From Xanthostigma xanthostigma (lineage: Eukaryota; Arthropoda; Insecta; Raphidioptera; Raphidiidae), in assembly GCA_963575645.1 (NCBI GenBank), contig OY754466.1, forward strand, positions 34,008,001 through 34,072,000: a DNA stretch of 64,000 nucleotides. Reading direction: 5' to 3'. Of this stretch, positions 47,751-58,370 are shown in pieces. Numbering within the stretch: position 1 is the first letter of the stretch; every line of letters begins with the position of its first letter. The notes below the pieces were generated by a model, which was not told the DNA's origin, ran no database searches, and saw only the letters and a program-made list of their open reading frames with translations. Both the position numbers and the translations under genes were made by a program.

Positions 47751-47924
47751 TGTTATATAAAACTCAAAATCAAAATTTGTCTGTCCGATAAAGATTTTTG
47801 AACGGTAACTCCGATCATCATGAAATTTGGACACAACATTAATCTCGGTAAACTAAGATGAATGTGCATACTCATGTTCCCACCCTCACATCCGTTCTTT
47901 TGCACCCGGGTGAAGGACCGCTAG
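47751..47924 (+). repeat. Second Helitron 3' end in tandem
   Basis: Repeats the last 150 bases of the preceding Helitron (AACTCCGATCATCATGAAAT, CACCCGGGTG) and ends GGACCGCTAG at 47924 before T. It suggests insertion of one Helitron beside another or a tail duplication. Confidence 0.7.
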
Positions 47925-48604
47925 TTTATGTATAAAAACAATATATTTTAAATAAACCTCTCAGTATGTGTTATTTTTACATCTTTTCCTTATTAAATAT
48001 TAACATAGTGTCGAACTTTAGATTTCATGCAAGTTACGTTTAACTAAAGTTTTTGAATATTTTTTATCATATAAAATTTTACACAAAATGTAATTGTTTA
48101 AGCTCTGGTCACGTTAATACAAAAAAGTTCTTTTTTTTAGAAGAATTAATTTTTTTATTAAATTGTCAGACATGTGTCACTAAGCGAAACCGTTTCATTT
48201 ATTTATTTTTATTTATATTCTCGGTATAAAGATAAACCATATCACAATATCCGGATTCTATGGTTGTGTGCCTTATGCAGCATACAAGTGTACATATATT
48301 ATATAGCCTGAACCCGTTTCGAGGGTAGTGGGGATATAGGATAGAAGATGGGGACATCCCCAGCGGACAACGTATACCTATTACCTACTCGTATAGAAGA
48401 GTGTAGTTTTACCTATATAAGATATTTCTTTCGTTGCAAATGATATCAGCAAAAGTAAAGCTGAGCTTACAAGGCAAAATCGTGTATGTCGAATAATGTA
48501 TGATATTTTGACATAGGACTACGTCTATGTGTGTGGATATAGACTATTCATTTCGACTTTTTATAATAATAGCCCGAATCGTCATAATTTTGTAAATATA
48601 TAAC
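47925..48604. other. Intergenic
   Basis: No feature supported. Confidence 0.4.
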
Positions 48605-48840
48605 ACTAGTCGCTACCCGTGACTTTGCACGCGATTTGGATGAAACATAGTAGTGGGGTCTTTGAATCTACCGTATTACAGTCTTGCCTCACGGGGCTGC
48701 TTCCTGATATGCAGTGACTACAGAAGTGTAGCCTTTTGTTCTACCGTATTATATTCTTGCCTCACGGGGCTGTGCCCCGCTTGCCAGCGACAACAGTAGC
48801 GAAACCTCGAGCGCCACCATATTGCAGTTCCACTTTAAAA
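48605..48840 (-). mobile_element. Helitron 3' end, minus strand, with internal duplication
   Basis: Minus-strand end GTCACGGGTAGCGACTAG at 48605 followed by T. Inside, TCTACCGTATTA...TCTTGCCTCACGGGGCTG occurs twice in tandem (about 48668 and 48740, period about 72). Confidence 0.5.
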
Positions 48841-51276
48841 CTCAATGTTTATACACTTAGATTTTTGTTTGGCCAGGAACCTTCGCGTGTGCGAGAACAA
48901 CCACTCACCAGTCACCAATGTTTTTTTCGGATGAACGGCATAGGACAGACAAACGAATATTCATTTTTACAAACTTTTATAATAATAATAATAAAAACTT
49001 GGGTCGCAGTGCCAAACCCTGCCGAGAATATAGTGTATTTGCTAATACAGACAGTGTGGCTTTATTATGTGAACTTAAACTTTCTTTTTGGATAAAATAA
49101 AAAAATTAACCCCTTAATACATCTCTTAAAATAATATTTTTTTTACTTAATTTCAATATTAATATCAACCCAACATCTGCACCAATTTAAACACACCCTT
49201 TAGTCGAAAACTAGTGTTTTCATAAAATTTGTAAGTCCAGTCCTGTCAGTCCGATTTTATTAAAATTTTGGTAGCACATTTTAATCATTATTAAAGGGTT
49301 GAGTTTAAATGTTGAGACGATTCGTAGACATTTTTCGGTATTTTTGAGCCCAAAAACATTTTTCAACCCGTAAAAACCACCCTTAAAAAGGTTTGATTGG
49401 GCCCATTTTAAATAGGCGTCGTGCGGTTAGCGATTTCAACATGTGGACCAAATTTAGTTAAAATCAATTAGATTATAAATGCTTATCAACTAAGGTCATT
49501 AAGGTAATATTTCTATTGGATAGCCATTTGTACCCAGCACAACTGAGTGAAACCGAACGTCGGCAACTAAGAATATACATAAAACGGTGAGGATGCGTCG
49601 GAAAGTACAGCACTCATTCGAGTTAAGTTAGATTTTAAATGTCTGTCGGTAAAATCATTTCTTTTGACTACGTTCGCAACATTCGCGTGGTTAGGATATG
49701 CCTCGAGAAATGAGATCGACTGTGCTGTCACTTTCATTACGGAATTGTACCATTTTCATTTGACATATGAATTCGTTTAAATTTTCAGTAATTTAAAATC
49801 TGACATAAATAGTTTTGCCTTACGACCACAGATATTCTTGTTGATATGTATAAACTGAGGAACGAATTGGCAAACATCCTGACACTGGAATGGAATATCC
49901 AGTAGCAGTCCTTGTAACATAACTGTTAAGGATGTGTTAAACTATCACTTAAGTTTTATTAAAATTGGAAATTGAAAGCGCGGCTTTTTTAAAAAATTAT
50001 CACGATATTATTGATCAATTTTTCGGACAAAATCGCTTTATAATTAGGATATAGTTAAACATGCTTAATTATATAATTTTATCTTGACTTGTCTACTTTT
50101 TGTACGTATTATTGAATCAATAAAATTAGGATTATTATGATTATAATTAGGTACCATAGATTCGATATACTCAAGAGGAATATAGAAAACTTACCGATTT
50201 ATTTGACTGGCTTTGAGTTTTCTGAAATTACTCGTATAATTTTCGGGGGAGGGTCTCCAAGTCACGAGCTTAAATGTTCACATTAAAAAATTTAACCTTT
50301 TAACGGTTGTCAAACTAACATAGATAGATATTTAGTGAATTTTAAAACTACTGCAGTTTAGACTATTAATAAAAATATAATTCAAACTTAATGCCAGAAT
50401 CAAAAAATGTAGATAATGTTCCCACATCCGTGCCACCCAACAGCAAACAAAAGAACAGCATCGTCTCACACAATGTATTTCGAAACTGTAATATGTGGGA
50501 CATAGTGCACTACAATATAGAAATACTGATAATGATGACCAAAACAATTTTTTCCGAGGGTTCTGTCTATTTCACTGACGCTTATGCTTTCAGAATGATT
50601 AAAATATGCTTTTCAAGTTCTTTAGTGGCATTTAAAATTTAAAACACGACATCTTTTAAGTTGATAAACTCATGTATTTTAATAGTACAGTTTAAATTGA
50701 TTAAAAAATTCAGAATGCTAACTTATAGTCAAAATAATTTGAAGGCAAAATAAATGTTTTATTTTTCTGGTTATAATTATTATTTAACTAGCCTTTACTT
50801 GCGGATTCTCTTGCATTAATATCAGTTTTGACAGTTGCATTAATGTCAGTTTTGACAGAAACCTTTCTTACCTTATCGTAACATCAAATCTTATAGATGG
50901 CCTATTAGTAGAGTCAGCTAAAAAGGTGCTTATACAATAAGTTAGTGTAACCAAGTCATCAAAATGAGTATACCCAAAAACCTTAGAAAACAAAATTACA
51001 GACAGTGATCGCATTATAAATTTCTATCTTACTTTTGATAACGATCTATTGAACGAAATGTGTTTATGGTGGATATTTTGGTTGCCGGGTGATTATGGTG
51101 GAAGAATGGGTATAATCACATTTAAAGTAATCTTTTGAATAAGAATAATGTAACGAAAGAAAATGATTACCTATATTAATAAATAAAAAATAAAATTTAT
51201 GGAAAGATAATGCTAAACTGACTGCTTACTGTTAAGATCGATAGTATGTGAACACTGAAAGATAAAATCACACCAA
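48841..51276. other. Intergenic
   Basis: No gene. A tandem pair ATTAATRTCAGTTTTGACAG lies at about 50818-50860 beside a Helitron-type ACTAGCCTTTACTTGCGG at 50789. The open frame at 48736-49095 overlaps the Helitron end and is not coding. Confidence 0.4.
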
Positions 51277-51370
51277 CAATAGGTTCAGAAACAAAATTCA
51301 TTTAAATTTCAACTTTTTCAATTGAATGAAAAAGTTGAAATTTAAATGAATTTTGTTTCTGAACCTATTG
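51277..51370. repeat. Perfect 94 bp hairpin
   Basis: Arms of 44 bases starting CAATAGGTTCAGAAACAAAA and a 6-base loop ATTGAA. A perfect match means it is recent. No target duplication recognised at the edges. Confidence 0.9.
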
Positions 51371-51889
51371 CAAACAAGCCGTGAGGTGGATCGTATATTA
51401 GGATTCTACAAATGCGACCCTTAACGGCCAACTTCCTAGTATAATCTTATCAAATTAGACCGGAGAAATATTTTTCAAAAAATACGAACACACTTTTTTT
51501 GCAGTTTACTGTTAAAAAAAACTGCTGGATCAATTTTGATAAAACATTTTTTGGATCATATTGACATTAATACGCTTCAATTGGCACCCTAACAAAGTCA
51601 ATAATATTTTAATTCAAGAGATTTTGTTGTAAAAACAACTTTTTTTGCAATCTTTTTGTTTAAACAAAAGGAACGACTGTATCGATCATTCAAATAATAT
51701 TTACGCTAGTACGCGTTGATTGGCATCCTAACGTAGTCAATACATTTTTTGGTGTTTACTCCTTATGAAACGATTTTGAGTTATAAGGCCCGGTACGGAA
51801 ATTTTATGAGTAGTAAAATCAATTGGTGAAGCGTTACGCTCCGTTGCTTCAAGTTCGGCGTTACGCTCGTCCGCTTTAAAAGAGACAAA
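51371..51889. other. Intergenic
   Basis: At 51600-51790 phrases recur (TTTTGTTGTAAAAACAACTTT, TGGCACCCTAAC / TGGCATCCTAAC), suggesting an old local duplication. No gene. Confidence 0.35.
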
Positions 51890-51945
51890 CATATACATCT
51901 GTAGGATTTAACGTGCAAAATAATGAGATGGAATACATTACATTT
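51890..51945 (+). repeat. AAAAGAGACAAACATATA repeat, copy 1 of 3
   Basis: AACATATACATCTGTAGGAT followed by TTAACGTGCAAAATAATGAG and ATGGAATACA. The same sentence appears at about 52562-52603 and 52608-52662, on the other side of the MITE at 51978-52519. Confidence 0.65.
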
Positions 51946-51977
51946 GTGCGATGTTAGACTAATCTTGTATACAGTAT

Positions 51978-52519
51978 CTGCACATAGGGAACTTAGCATT
52001 GGGGAAAAAATGAATGGATCAGAGTTAATCGTGACTCGAAAAACTTGAAATTTAGTTTTTCATTTTGACAGACAATATTCTTTTGAAAAATGAATGTGTA
52101 TACTACCGAAGAAAAAATTTAAATGTTTTCAATATAATCGGACTTTTTTTACTAACGGAACACAAAAATACTTAAATATATTGCGAGATCAAATATCTCC
52201 GCATATTCGTACCGTGTCTGAAAACATTGGGTCGCTGATTTACCAACGCGCATAACGTCATGTCAGTCAGACAATTTTTGAATGTAATGTTTCCAAATAG
52301 ATGGAGTTACTTTTTTTGTTATATTTTTGAAAAATAACAAAAATAATGCTTTCTAAGAGCATTTTGTTATTAAAAAAGTCAAGTAATATATAAATAAATC
52401 AAAATAAAACAGAAATCCTCAAGATTACTATGCTAACGCAGTAGAAATATGCAATTAATGCAGTCGCGGCTAACTCTGATCCATTCATTTTTTCCCAATG
52501 CTAATTTCCCTATGTGCAG
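51978..52519. mobile_element. MITE, 542 bp, long terminal inverted repeats
   Basis: CTGCACATAGGGAACTTAGC (51978) and GCTAATTTCCCTATGTGCAG (52519) are inverted, and pairing continues through AAAAAATGAATGGATCAGAG for about 60 bases. The interior is A+T-rich without an open frame. It sits between direct copies of the ACATCTGTAGGATTTAACG repeat, so it probably inserted into that array. Confidence 0.75.
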
Positions 52520-52559
52520 CTTATACTGTTTACATACTGACATACTGTATATGTATGTA

Positions 52560-52675
52560 TATATCTGTAGGATTTAGCGGGCAAAAGAATGAGATGGAAT
52601 ACAAAAGAGACAAACATATATTATATCTGTAGGATTTAACGTGTGAAAGAATGAGATGGAATACGTAACACAGCG
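52560..52675 (+). repeat. Two more copies of the TCTGTAGGATTTAACGTG repeat
   Basis: Two units of about 60 bases in tandem, each with TCTGTAGGATTTA and GAATGAGATGGAATAC. Related to 51890-51945. Confidence 0.65.
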
Positions 52676-54585
52676 TATTTAAGGAGTAAACTCCAGTCGT
52701 GCGTTGGAGCTGACACACACATACTTTTTTTCTCGAAATTTCGGTCTGGAAAGAAATTACCACGTAAGGACGTACTATACATATTACGTATGAACGTACG
52801 TACATACACAGCCATCTTTACAAATTATTTTGATTTTCGAATCCATCACAATAACTGCCCAATCTACTACCTAGGTCTGTAAATGTGAAAAAGTATGACA
52901 AATCGGAACGGACCTTTAGAATGTCATAAAAAGAAAAAAACTAAAACCAGTTAGACAAATTTCCTTCTGTACATCGTTTTTGCTGTAATTTTTTTTAGCT
53001 TCTTTATGTGTCTGATTTTAGGTCTAATAGGTATAAGAGGGGGGGCATACTTTTTTGGTAGATTTTTTTATATATCGTCTATAAACCCACAAAATATTTC
53101 TAGTAAATTCAAAGTGTACCCTTTTCAATGATATGCTACATATGCGAAATAAATTTTAATGTTTGTACCAAATTAAGACCGGGAATATCTACGGAACACA
53201 CCAGTCTATGTGCGTGCCTTTCTATTTCCTACGATTTGCCGTTTAGAAGTTAGGCTTGTTACTTGTAAAACTCGACACTACTGCGTCTGTTTGAGGCATT
53301 CATGCTGAATGGCAAAAAGTAGTGTTAGAAAATCTAGTTTGACCTTTGATTGTGACCGCACATATTTTTTCATAAGAAAAGCATAGTAGAATATTAAATC
53401 GACTCTGCTCGAAAAATAATTAATTGATCGATTGAAACGGCGTTATTAAACTGTGTATACATGTTTTTAACGCTATTTTTGTACATTTTTCCACTCCGAA
53501 GCCACATTTTTCTACGCATTTTCATCAAAAGGTTTAAAAAGCGATCTTTTTCTATGCAAGTCAGTGGTTTTTCTTTGAATACAATTTAATGTTCGACCTA
53601 ACACAGCGTTTGACGACAATAGACTCTTCCTATATATATAAAATTGTGATTATATTATGATCACAATATATGTAAAGTCATTATCAAATCAGATTTTCTG
53701 ACAATGCGTTCTGTAATACACCATATAACTCTGTGTGATATTCAACATTTTTTGAACAGCCCATGTAGCAAAGTAAACTCGTATACACATCACGTTGATT
53801 TCAGCCATTGTTATGGAAGCTACATCAGACCGTGTGGAAAATGGGACAGCGTTAGAGCCTTTTCCAATTCGTGCCTCAGTTGACAGTAGTTCTATCTAAA
53901 GATAAGTAAAACTTCGTGCACTTGACATGATTTATATTGTATCAGTTTCAAGCTTTCAACTGGAAAATATCAAGATGCTTTTTATTTTCTCTTTATTAAT
54001 ATTCCTACAGAACCGAAACCTATGCACAGTTGTTTTTTTTTCAATTTTATAATGGCCACCAACTGGATTAAAATAGCTAAAATCGACGAAATGTCTCTCG
54101 ATATATAAAATTACTATGGTTCTTTTTTACAAGTCCCCAATTTTTAGATTCTAATTTAGGAACTATTGAAATAATTAAATTAATTTTTGCATTATTATAA
54201 AAAATAATAAATAGACAATATGAATAACTGTATTAAGCCACAAAATATTATGAGGTTATAGATCTTAGTAATTGATATTAATTTCAACGTAAAACCTCTA
54301 TCTGTTCCTGAGATAATGAGTCTTGACGCAACCCTGAAAATTAAGTTTGCTACGTGATAATTCCACATAGAACTCTAGAAATCACTGAGATTTGAGTTTT
54401 CTCTACTAGTACTATATATAAAACTTGCCTTTGTGTCAAATTTCAAGGTTCTAGAATCTAGGTCAACGGTAAGTACCCTGAATCACTGTAAACAACATTA
54501 AAAATAATTGTTGCAACATCTTTGACACATGAAAATATTCTCTGTAGCTGCCCACTTATATAGAGAGAGATCAACATCACTATCA
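52676..54585. other. Intergenic
   Basis: No gene, RNA or delimited repeat recognised. Local base composition is typical of the window. Confidence 0.4.
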
Positions 54586-54718
54586 TTATACATAGTATAA
54601 AACAATGTTGCTGTCTGCCTCTGTCTGTTTCTCCGCTTACTTCTTCTAAACCACGCAACGAATTTTAAAACGGTTTTTACTAATAGAAAGAGCGATAAAC
54701 GAGGAAGGTTTGTATATA
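54586..54718 (+). repeat. ACATAGTATAAAA-type repeat, copy 2, interrupted
   Basis: Shares TACATAGTATAAAACAATG, CTCTGTCTGTTTCTCCGC and AAAGAGCGATAAACGAGGAA with the copies at 36456 and 55321. It is split by the pogo/Tigger MITE: its continuation TATAATATGTAAATATTTTG resumes at 55272. Confidence 0.65.
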
Positions 54719-55271
54719 CAGTGCAACCTCGATATAACGAATCTGAAGGAGATTACAAATTATTCGTCATACTAAGTAATTCGTTACAATGAGGCTTGTT
54801 TGATAGAGGTTAGGTTGGACTACGATTCGTTTTAACAAGGTAAGAGAACTGTTCATTAACAACATTGCTTACTCTGTTAAAGCGAACGATTTCCACCAAT
54901 AAATGAGAGCACGCTTTCATGAGAACACAGTATTTTTTATTTTCTTTCAAACAGCAGTGTTTACATTACTTAGCATCAAACAACAATGACTGTTTTACGA
55001 AGAATTTAACGAATTTGTGGAATTAAGTGGGATTAATTGATAGGACATGTTATGTAAAGGTTATTAGTTGAAAAGAATCGTTAAATAGAGGTAAATTATA
55101 CTTACCATTTATATTCTACAATGATTGAAAATTCGTTATAAAGAGGTTTTTGACAAAAAGTATTCGTAATGTAATTGTATTAACTCTTACGGGTAGTTCT
55201 AAGGGATTTCGAAGAATTTGTTAAATCGAGGAAATCGTTATATTGAGGTTCGTTACATTAAGGTTACACTG
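54719..55271. mobile_element. pogo/Tigger-type MITE, 553 bp, TA target
   Basis: Starts CAGTGCAACCTCGATATAACG and ends AGGTTACACTG, with TTCGTTATATTGAGG-like words near the right end. Flanked by TA on both sides. CAGTG.AACCTCGATATAACG is the terminal signature of Tigger/pogo elements of the Tc1/mariner superfamily. Internal CGTTA words repeat (TCGTTACAATGAGG, TTCGTTATAAAGAGG). No transposase frame. Confidence 0.85.
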
Positions 55272-55320
55272 TATAATATGTAAATATTTTGTGCAAAATA
55301 TGGATGAACAATGACGGTGT

Positions 55321-55780
55321 TTTGTCATCACTACATAGTATAGAAAAAATAATGTCGCTGTATGCCTCTGTCTATTTCTTTGCCTACTTCTTCTAAGCCA
55401 CGAAACGGATTTTGAAAAGGTTTTCACTAATAGAAAGAGCGATAAACGAGAAAGGGTTGTGTATATAATTTGTACAAAATATGGCTGAACTATGACGGTG
55501 TTTTGTCAAAAATCACTATCACTACATTTGTTTTTTTTTTTGTTTCATTCGCCTCAATGCAGGGGTGGTTTAGTAAAAAAAAGTAGCAAATTTCCAAAGG
55601 AACATTCGAAAAATAGAATTTTTTTGTATATGTTCATAACAGTCCGAATAAGATTTTTGGGGAAAGAAAAAGTGGAAAAGTTACTCGGAATATGGAAGGC
55701 TCCACTATTGTTGGCAACGCCCTGCAAGTATCTTTTATAGGCAGTCTACAAATACGAGCGAAGCGAAACCGAACTACTAG
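55321..55780 (+). mobile_element. Helitron-like repeat (ACATAGTATA family), copy 3 with 3' end
   Basis: Begins near CATCACTACATAGTATAG and ends GCGAAACCGAACTACTAG at 55780 followed by T, a Helitron-type CTAG end, with a GAGCGAAGCGA hairpin-forming stretch before it. It inserted into a LINE coding fragment that resumes at 55781. Confidence 0.6.
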
Positions 55781-55835
55781 TATTAAATATTTAGGTCTAA
55801 TTATTGACAGTAGATTAAAATGGATATGCAATTAC
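55781..55835 (+). pseudogene. LINE reverse transcriptase snippet
   Basis: The plus strand encodes IKYLGLIIDSRLKW, the conserved thumb-region motif (KYLGV.ID..L.W) of non-LTR retrotransposon reverse transcriptases. Only about 18 codons remain before similarity stops. Confidence 0.65.
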
Positions 55836-56112
55836 ATGAACTTAAAAATGTGGGGCGTATTATTCGTTTTATCTCATAAATAGATTTTTTCATTGATAGC
55901 TACTCTCTACACTTCTTATATAACTTTCGCATGCGCCCCACGTCGTTCGTTTTAAATCCTACAAGTAAAAAAAATGATTTTATACTTTTTAGTTCGTTTT
56001 AAAAACGTGGTAAATTATTTTTTTTTAAATTTATTTTATTATGTTCTTCTTTTTAGTTAATAAAATTGAGGTAAAAACAAAAATACATCCTAATAAAATA
56101 AAAATATTATAT
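55836..56112. other. Intergenic
   Basis: A+T-rich spacer; nothing supported. Confidence 0.4.
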
Positions 56113-56182
56113 GGGTCATGGGGGTCAAACCCGCGACCTTCGCGTTGTTAGCATGATACTCTAACCAACTGAGCTACGACCA
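56113..56182 (-). pseudogene. tRNA-Ile-like pseudogene or SINE head
   Basis: Minus strand: GGTCGTAGCTCAGTTGGTTA, then GAGTATCATGCTAACAACGC and GAAGGTCGCGGGTTTGACCC. This closely follows eukaryotic tRNA-Ile (TTAGCTCAGTTGGTTAGAGC...GCTAATAACGCGAAGG). The anticodon loop reads CTAACAA, which would be AAC (Val) by position. The acceptor stem is short or mispaired and the anticodon stem has a mismatch, so a pseudogene is most likely. Confidence 0.6.
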
Positions 56183-56703
56183 ATGACTGCAAGATGTCGT
56201 ACAACGGTAAATGAGTAAGAATGAAATATATTCATTATTAAAATTTCTTTATTTCTTTTATTACTTATTTTCTTCTTTATTTTAGTATTTTCTCGTATTG
56301 TCATCTAATTCTGAGTTATGTTAAAAATTTCAAATCTTTATCTCATTAGGAAGTTAGTTAATCAGTTAAAAAGTTCTCCCGACATACACGAAAAGCAAGT
56401 TAATATAAGCGTGGTAAATTAGCCCGCCTTATTCAATAGCCACTTAATGAATTCAAAGTTTTAAATTTAACAGCATGTATAATATAGCATAGGTATTTAT
56501 GGATGTCTATTTCTTTGGTCCGCTCTGTAGTCTAAATGGATTGATGGATTTTATATATGAGGCGTCGTTAGGTTCGTTTTAATTAGGGACATGAGGTATA
56601 ATATTTTTAATATGACGTCTGAATTTCAAAAAAGAGAGTGGAAATAAAAAAAAAATGTTTGTTATAACAATATGAATATCAAATTTACAGCTTATATATA
56701 TAC
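56183..56703. other. Intergenic, left flank of the DIRS element
   Basis: No feature. The last bases before the element (CAGCTTATATATATACAG) loosely mirror the right flank (CCGGTATAAGCC), so the inverted repeat may extend slightly beyond the stated ends. Confidence 0.4.
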
Positions 56704-57090
56704 AGGTGTCCCAGAAGTCACGCACTTCCTCGTAGGGATCGAAAGAGAAAATTATTCTGAGACGAAAAGTTTTAATCAGACGCATAGATAATTAATTATT
56801 AATTAATGAAAGTGACCAATCAGGAGCGATTTGATTTGTTTTTCGATTTTATTTGTTTTTCTCCCGTATCTTGAATAACTCTTCCGTTGTCAGTCGTCTC
56901 TGAATAATTAATTAAAATTGTATGATTAAACAAGCTTACCTGTAAGTGAAGTTCAATCATAATTGTATGAAGCGCCTCTTCCGAAGAGATCAAATGTAGT
57001 TCCTCTACTCTATACCGTTTGTCGCCACATACTTAAAAGTCTAAAATAGAAAAAACTGCGGCTGCGCTAGCCAAACGACGCCATGACACG
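56704..57090. repeat. Left inverted terminal repeat of the DIRS element
   Basis: Inverse of 62284-62604. Shared blocks include GGTGTCCCAGAAGTCACGCA, TTAATCAGACGCATAGATAA, CAGGAGCGATTTGATTTGTT, GTAGTTCCTCTACTCTATAC and GCTAGCCAAACGACGCCATG. This side carries about 90 extra bases in the middle (roughly 56863-56965) that pair with the internal complementary region, and lacks CCTTAGCCAT near the outer end. Confidence 0.85.
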
Positions 57091-57164
57091 TCATTTTTCA
57101 AAGTTATGCCGTAACAAAAAGCGGGTTTCTTACCAAATATAGTAAGAAAGAGGGATTTATTGGG

Positions 57165-57290
57165 AGGGAGTTGATCTCTTCGGAAGAGGCGCTTCATACA
57201 ATTATGATTGAACTTCACTTACAGGTAAGCTTGTTTAATCATACAATTGTATTTCGCGCCTCTTCCTCGAGATCAAATGTAGCTGTTGAA
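57165..57290. repeat. Internal complementary region of the DIRS element
   Basis: 57170-57240 (GTTGATCTCTTCGGAAGAGG...TACAGGTAAGCTTGTTTAAT) is the inverse of 56924-57000 in the left terminal repeat. 57235-57285 (CAATTGTATTTCGCGCCTCTTC, CGAGATCAAATGTAG) corresponds to the inverse of the right terminal repeat at 62375-62415. It thus bridges both ends, as expected for the template that lets DIRS cDNA circularise. Position downstream of the recombinase stop is also typical. Confidence 0.75.
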
Positions 57291-57380
57291 AGTTGTTACG
57301 GAACAGAATTATAATAGATATATTATTATCAGATTAGCCAGTGAAAAATATGTATTAATTCTGAAATATTGATACAACGT

Positions 57381-58370
57381 TTAGTTATCTAGTATACTTA
57401 ATGCAAAAATATTTTTATCTTTGACCAGGTCCCTTTTGTAGAATCTGGCAAATGTTTTCGATTTTGAAGACCATCCTGCTGTTTTTAAGATACAATCGAT
57501 AGAGACTCCATTTCTATTAGCTGCTGAAGTTGAAGCGTGTCGCGTACTATAGGCGCTGAAGATAGACATATCTACACCACTGGCCTTCAACACCTCCTTT
57601 ATCCATCGGCTCAAGGTCTGCGTGGTTACAGCCCTGTGTGGCTTTCGAAAAGAGATGAACAGTTTATTTTCGGTTTCTCTTAATTGTTTTGTTTTTTGTA
57701 GATATAATTTTAGTGCATTAGCAGGACAAATTAAAGCTTCTTTCGAATAAAGTGGAATGGATAGCAAGGGTTGCTTCTTATTCAACCCAGATGTTTTAAT
57801 GTGATCTGGGATCCTTATTTCGATTGTGTTCTTAATTGTGCAAATATTTCTAATGTCAATTAATGACAAAGTTTGCATGCGATGACCTGTCACTAGGGCT
57901 AACAATGAAGCCAACTTCATTGACAATTTTTCAAGACTTAGGTCGTCGTTATTACCCCATTTTTTTAAGCAATCCAAAACCAACCCCGGATCCCACGTAC
58001 AATCATATTTTGGTTTAGGCGGTCTAAGTTTTGATACGCCTTTAAAAAACCGTTTAATTTCTGGATTTTCACCAAGCTCGGGTCCATGAATAAGAGCAAC
58101 AGCTGATCGAAAGCTGTTTAGAGACCCATGCGTAGCACCATTATTATATTCAAGAGTGAGAAACTTCAACACATTTTGGATTGTACTAGAAAGAGGATCT
58201 ATCCGGTTATTATTGCAGAATTTCCACCATTTTTTCAGCCCAATGTCGTATTGTTTTATAGATCCATGACTCAAAGACGCTATGATTACTTCCATGGACT
58301 CTTCTGGTACTGATTTTAATGCGTAGGCTCTCCTGATATAATTCCTGATACCAGGGTAATCCTCTGCCAA
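57381..58370 (-). CDS. DIRS tyrosine recombinase (YR)
   Basis: About 329 residues. It replaces the integrase of LTR elements and inserts the circular cDNA. Expected catalytic positions: Arg164 in VTGHRMQTLSL; the HxxR box reads Y274-S-T-R277 (FSAYSTRHASTSAA), with tyrosine where most DIRS proteins have histidine; Trp300 in TAGWSS; nucleophile Tyr311 in FARFYKR. The N-terminal SAM-like helices (about 20-110) include SHGSIKQYDIGLKKWWKFC and LNSFRSAVALI. The frame is open from a TTG-containing region; it overlaps the upstream RNase H/methyltransferase frame by about 55 bases in another frame, so translation probably depends on overlap or reinitiation. Whether the H-to-Y change leaves activity is unknown; lysine or tyrosine occurs there in a few recombinases. 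Confidence 0.9.
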   Translation of the reverse strand: MAEDYPGIRNYIRRAYALKSVPEESMEVIIASLSHGSIKQYDIGLKKWWKFCNNNRIDPLSSTIQNVLKFLTLEYNNGATHGSLNSFRSAVALIHGPELGENPEIKRFFKGVSKLRPPKPKYDCTWDPGLVLDCLKKWGNNDDLSLEKLSMKLASLLALVTGHRMQTLSLIDIRNICTIKNTIEIRIPDHIKTSGLNKKQPLLSIPLYSKEALICPANALKLYLQKTKQLRETENKLFISFRKPHRAVTTQTLSRWIKEVLKASGVDMSIFSAYSTRHASTSAANRNGVSIDCILKTAGWSSKSKTFARFYKRDLVKDKNIFALSILDN

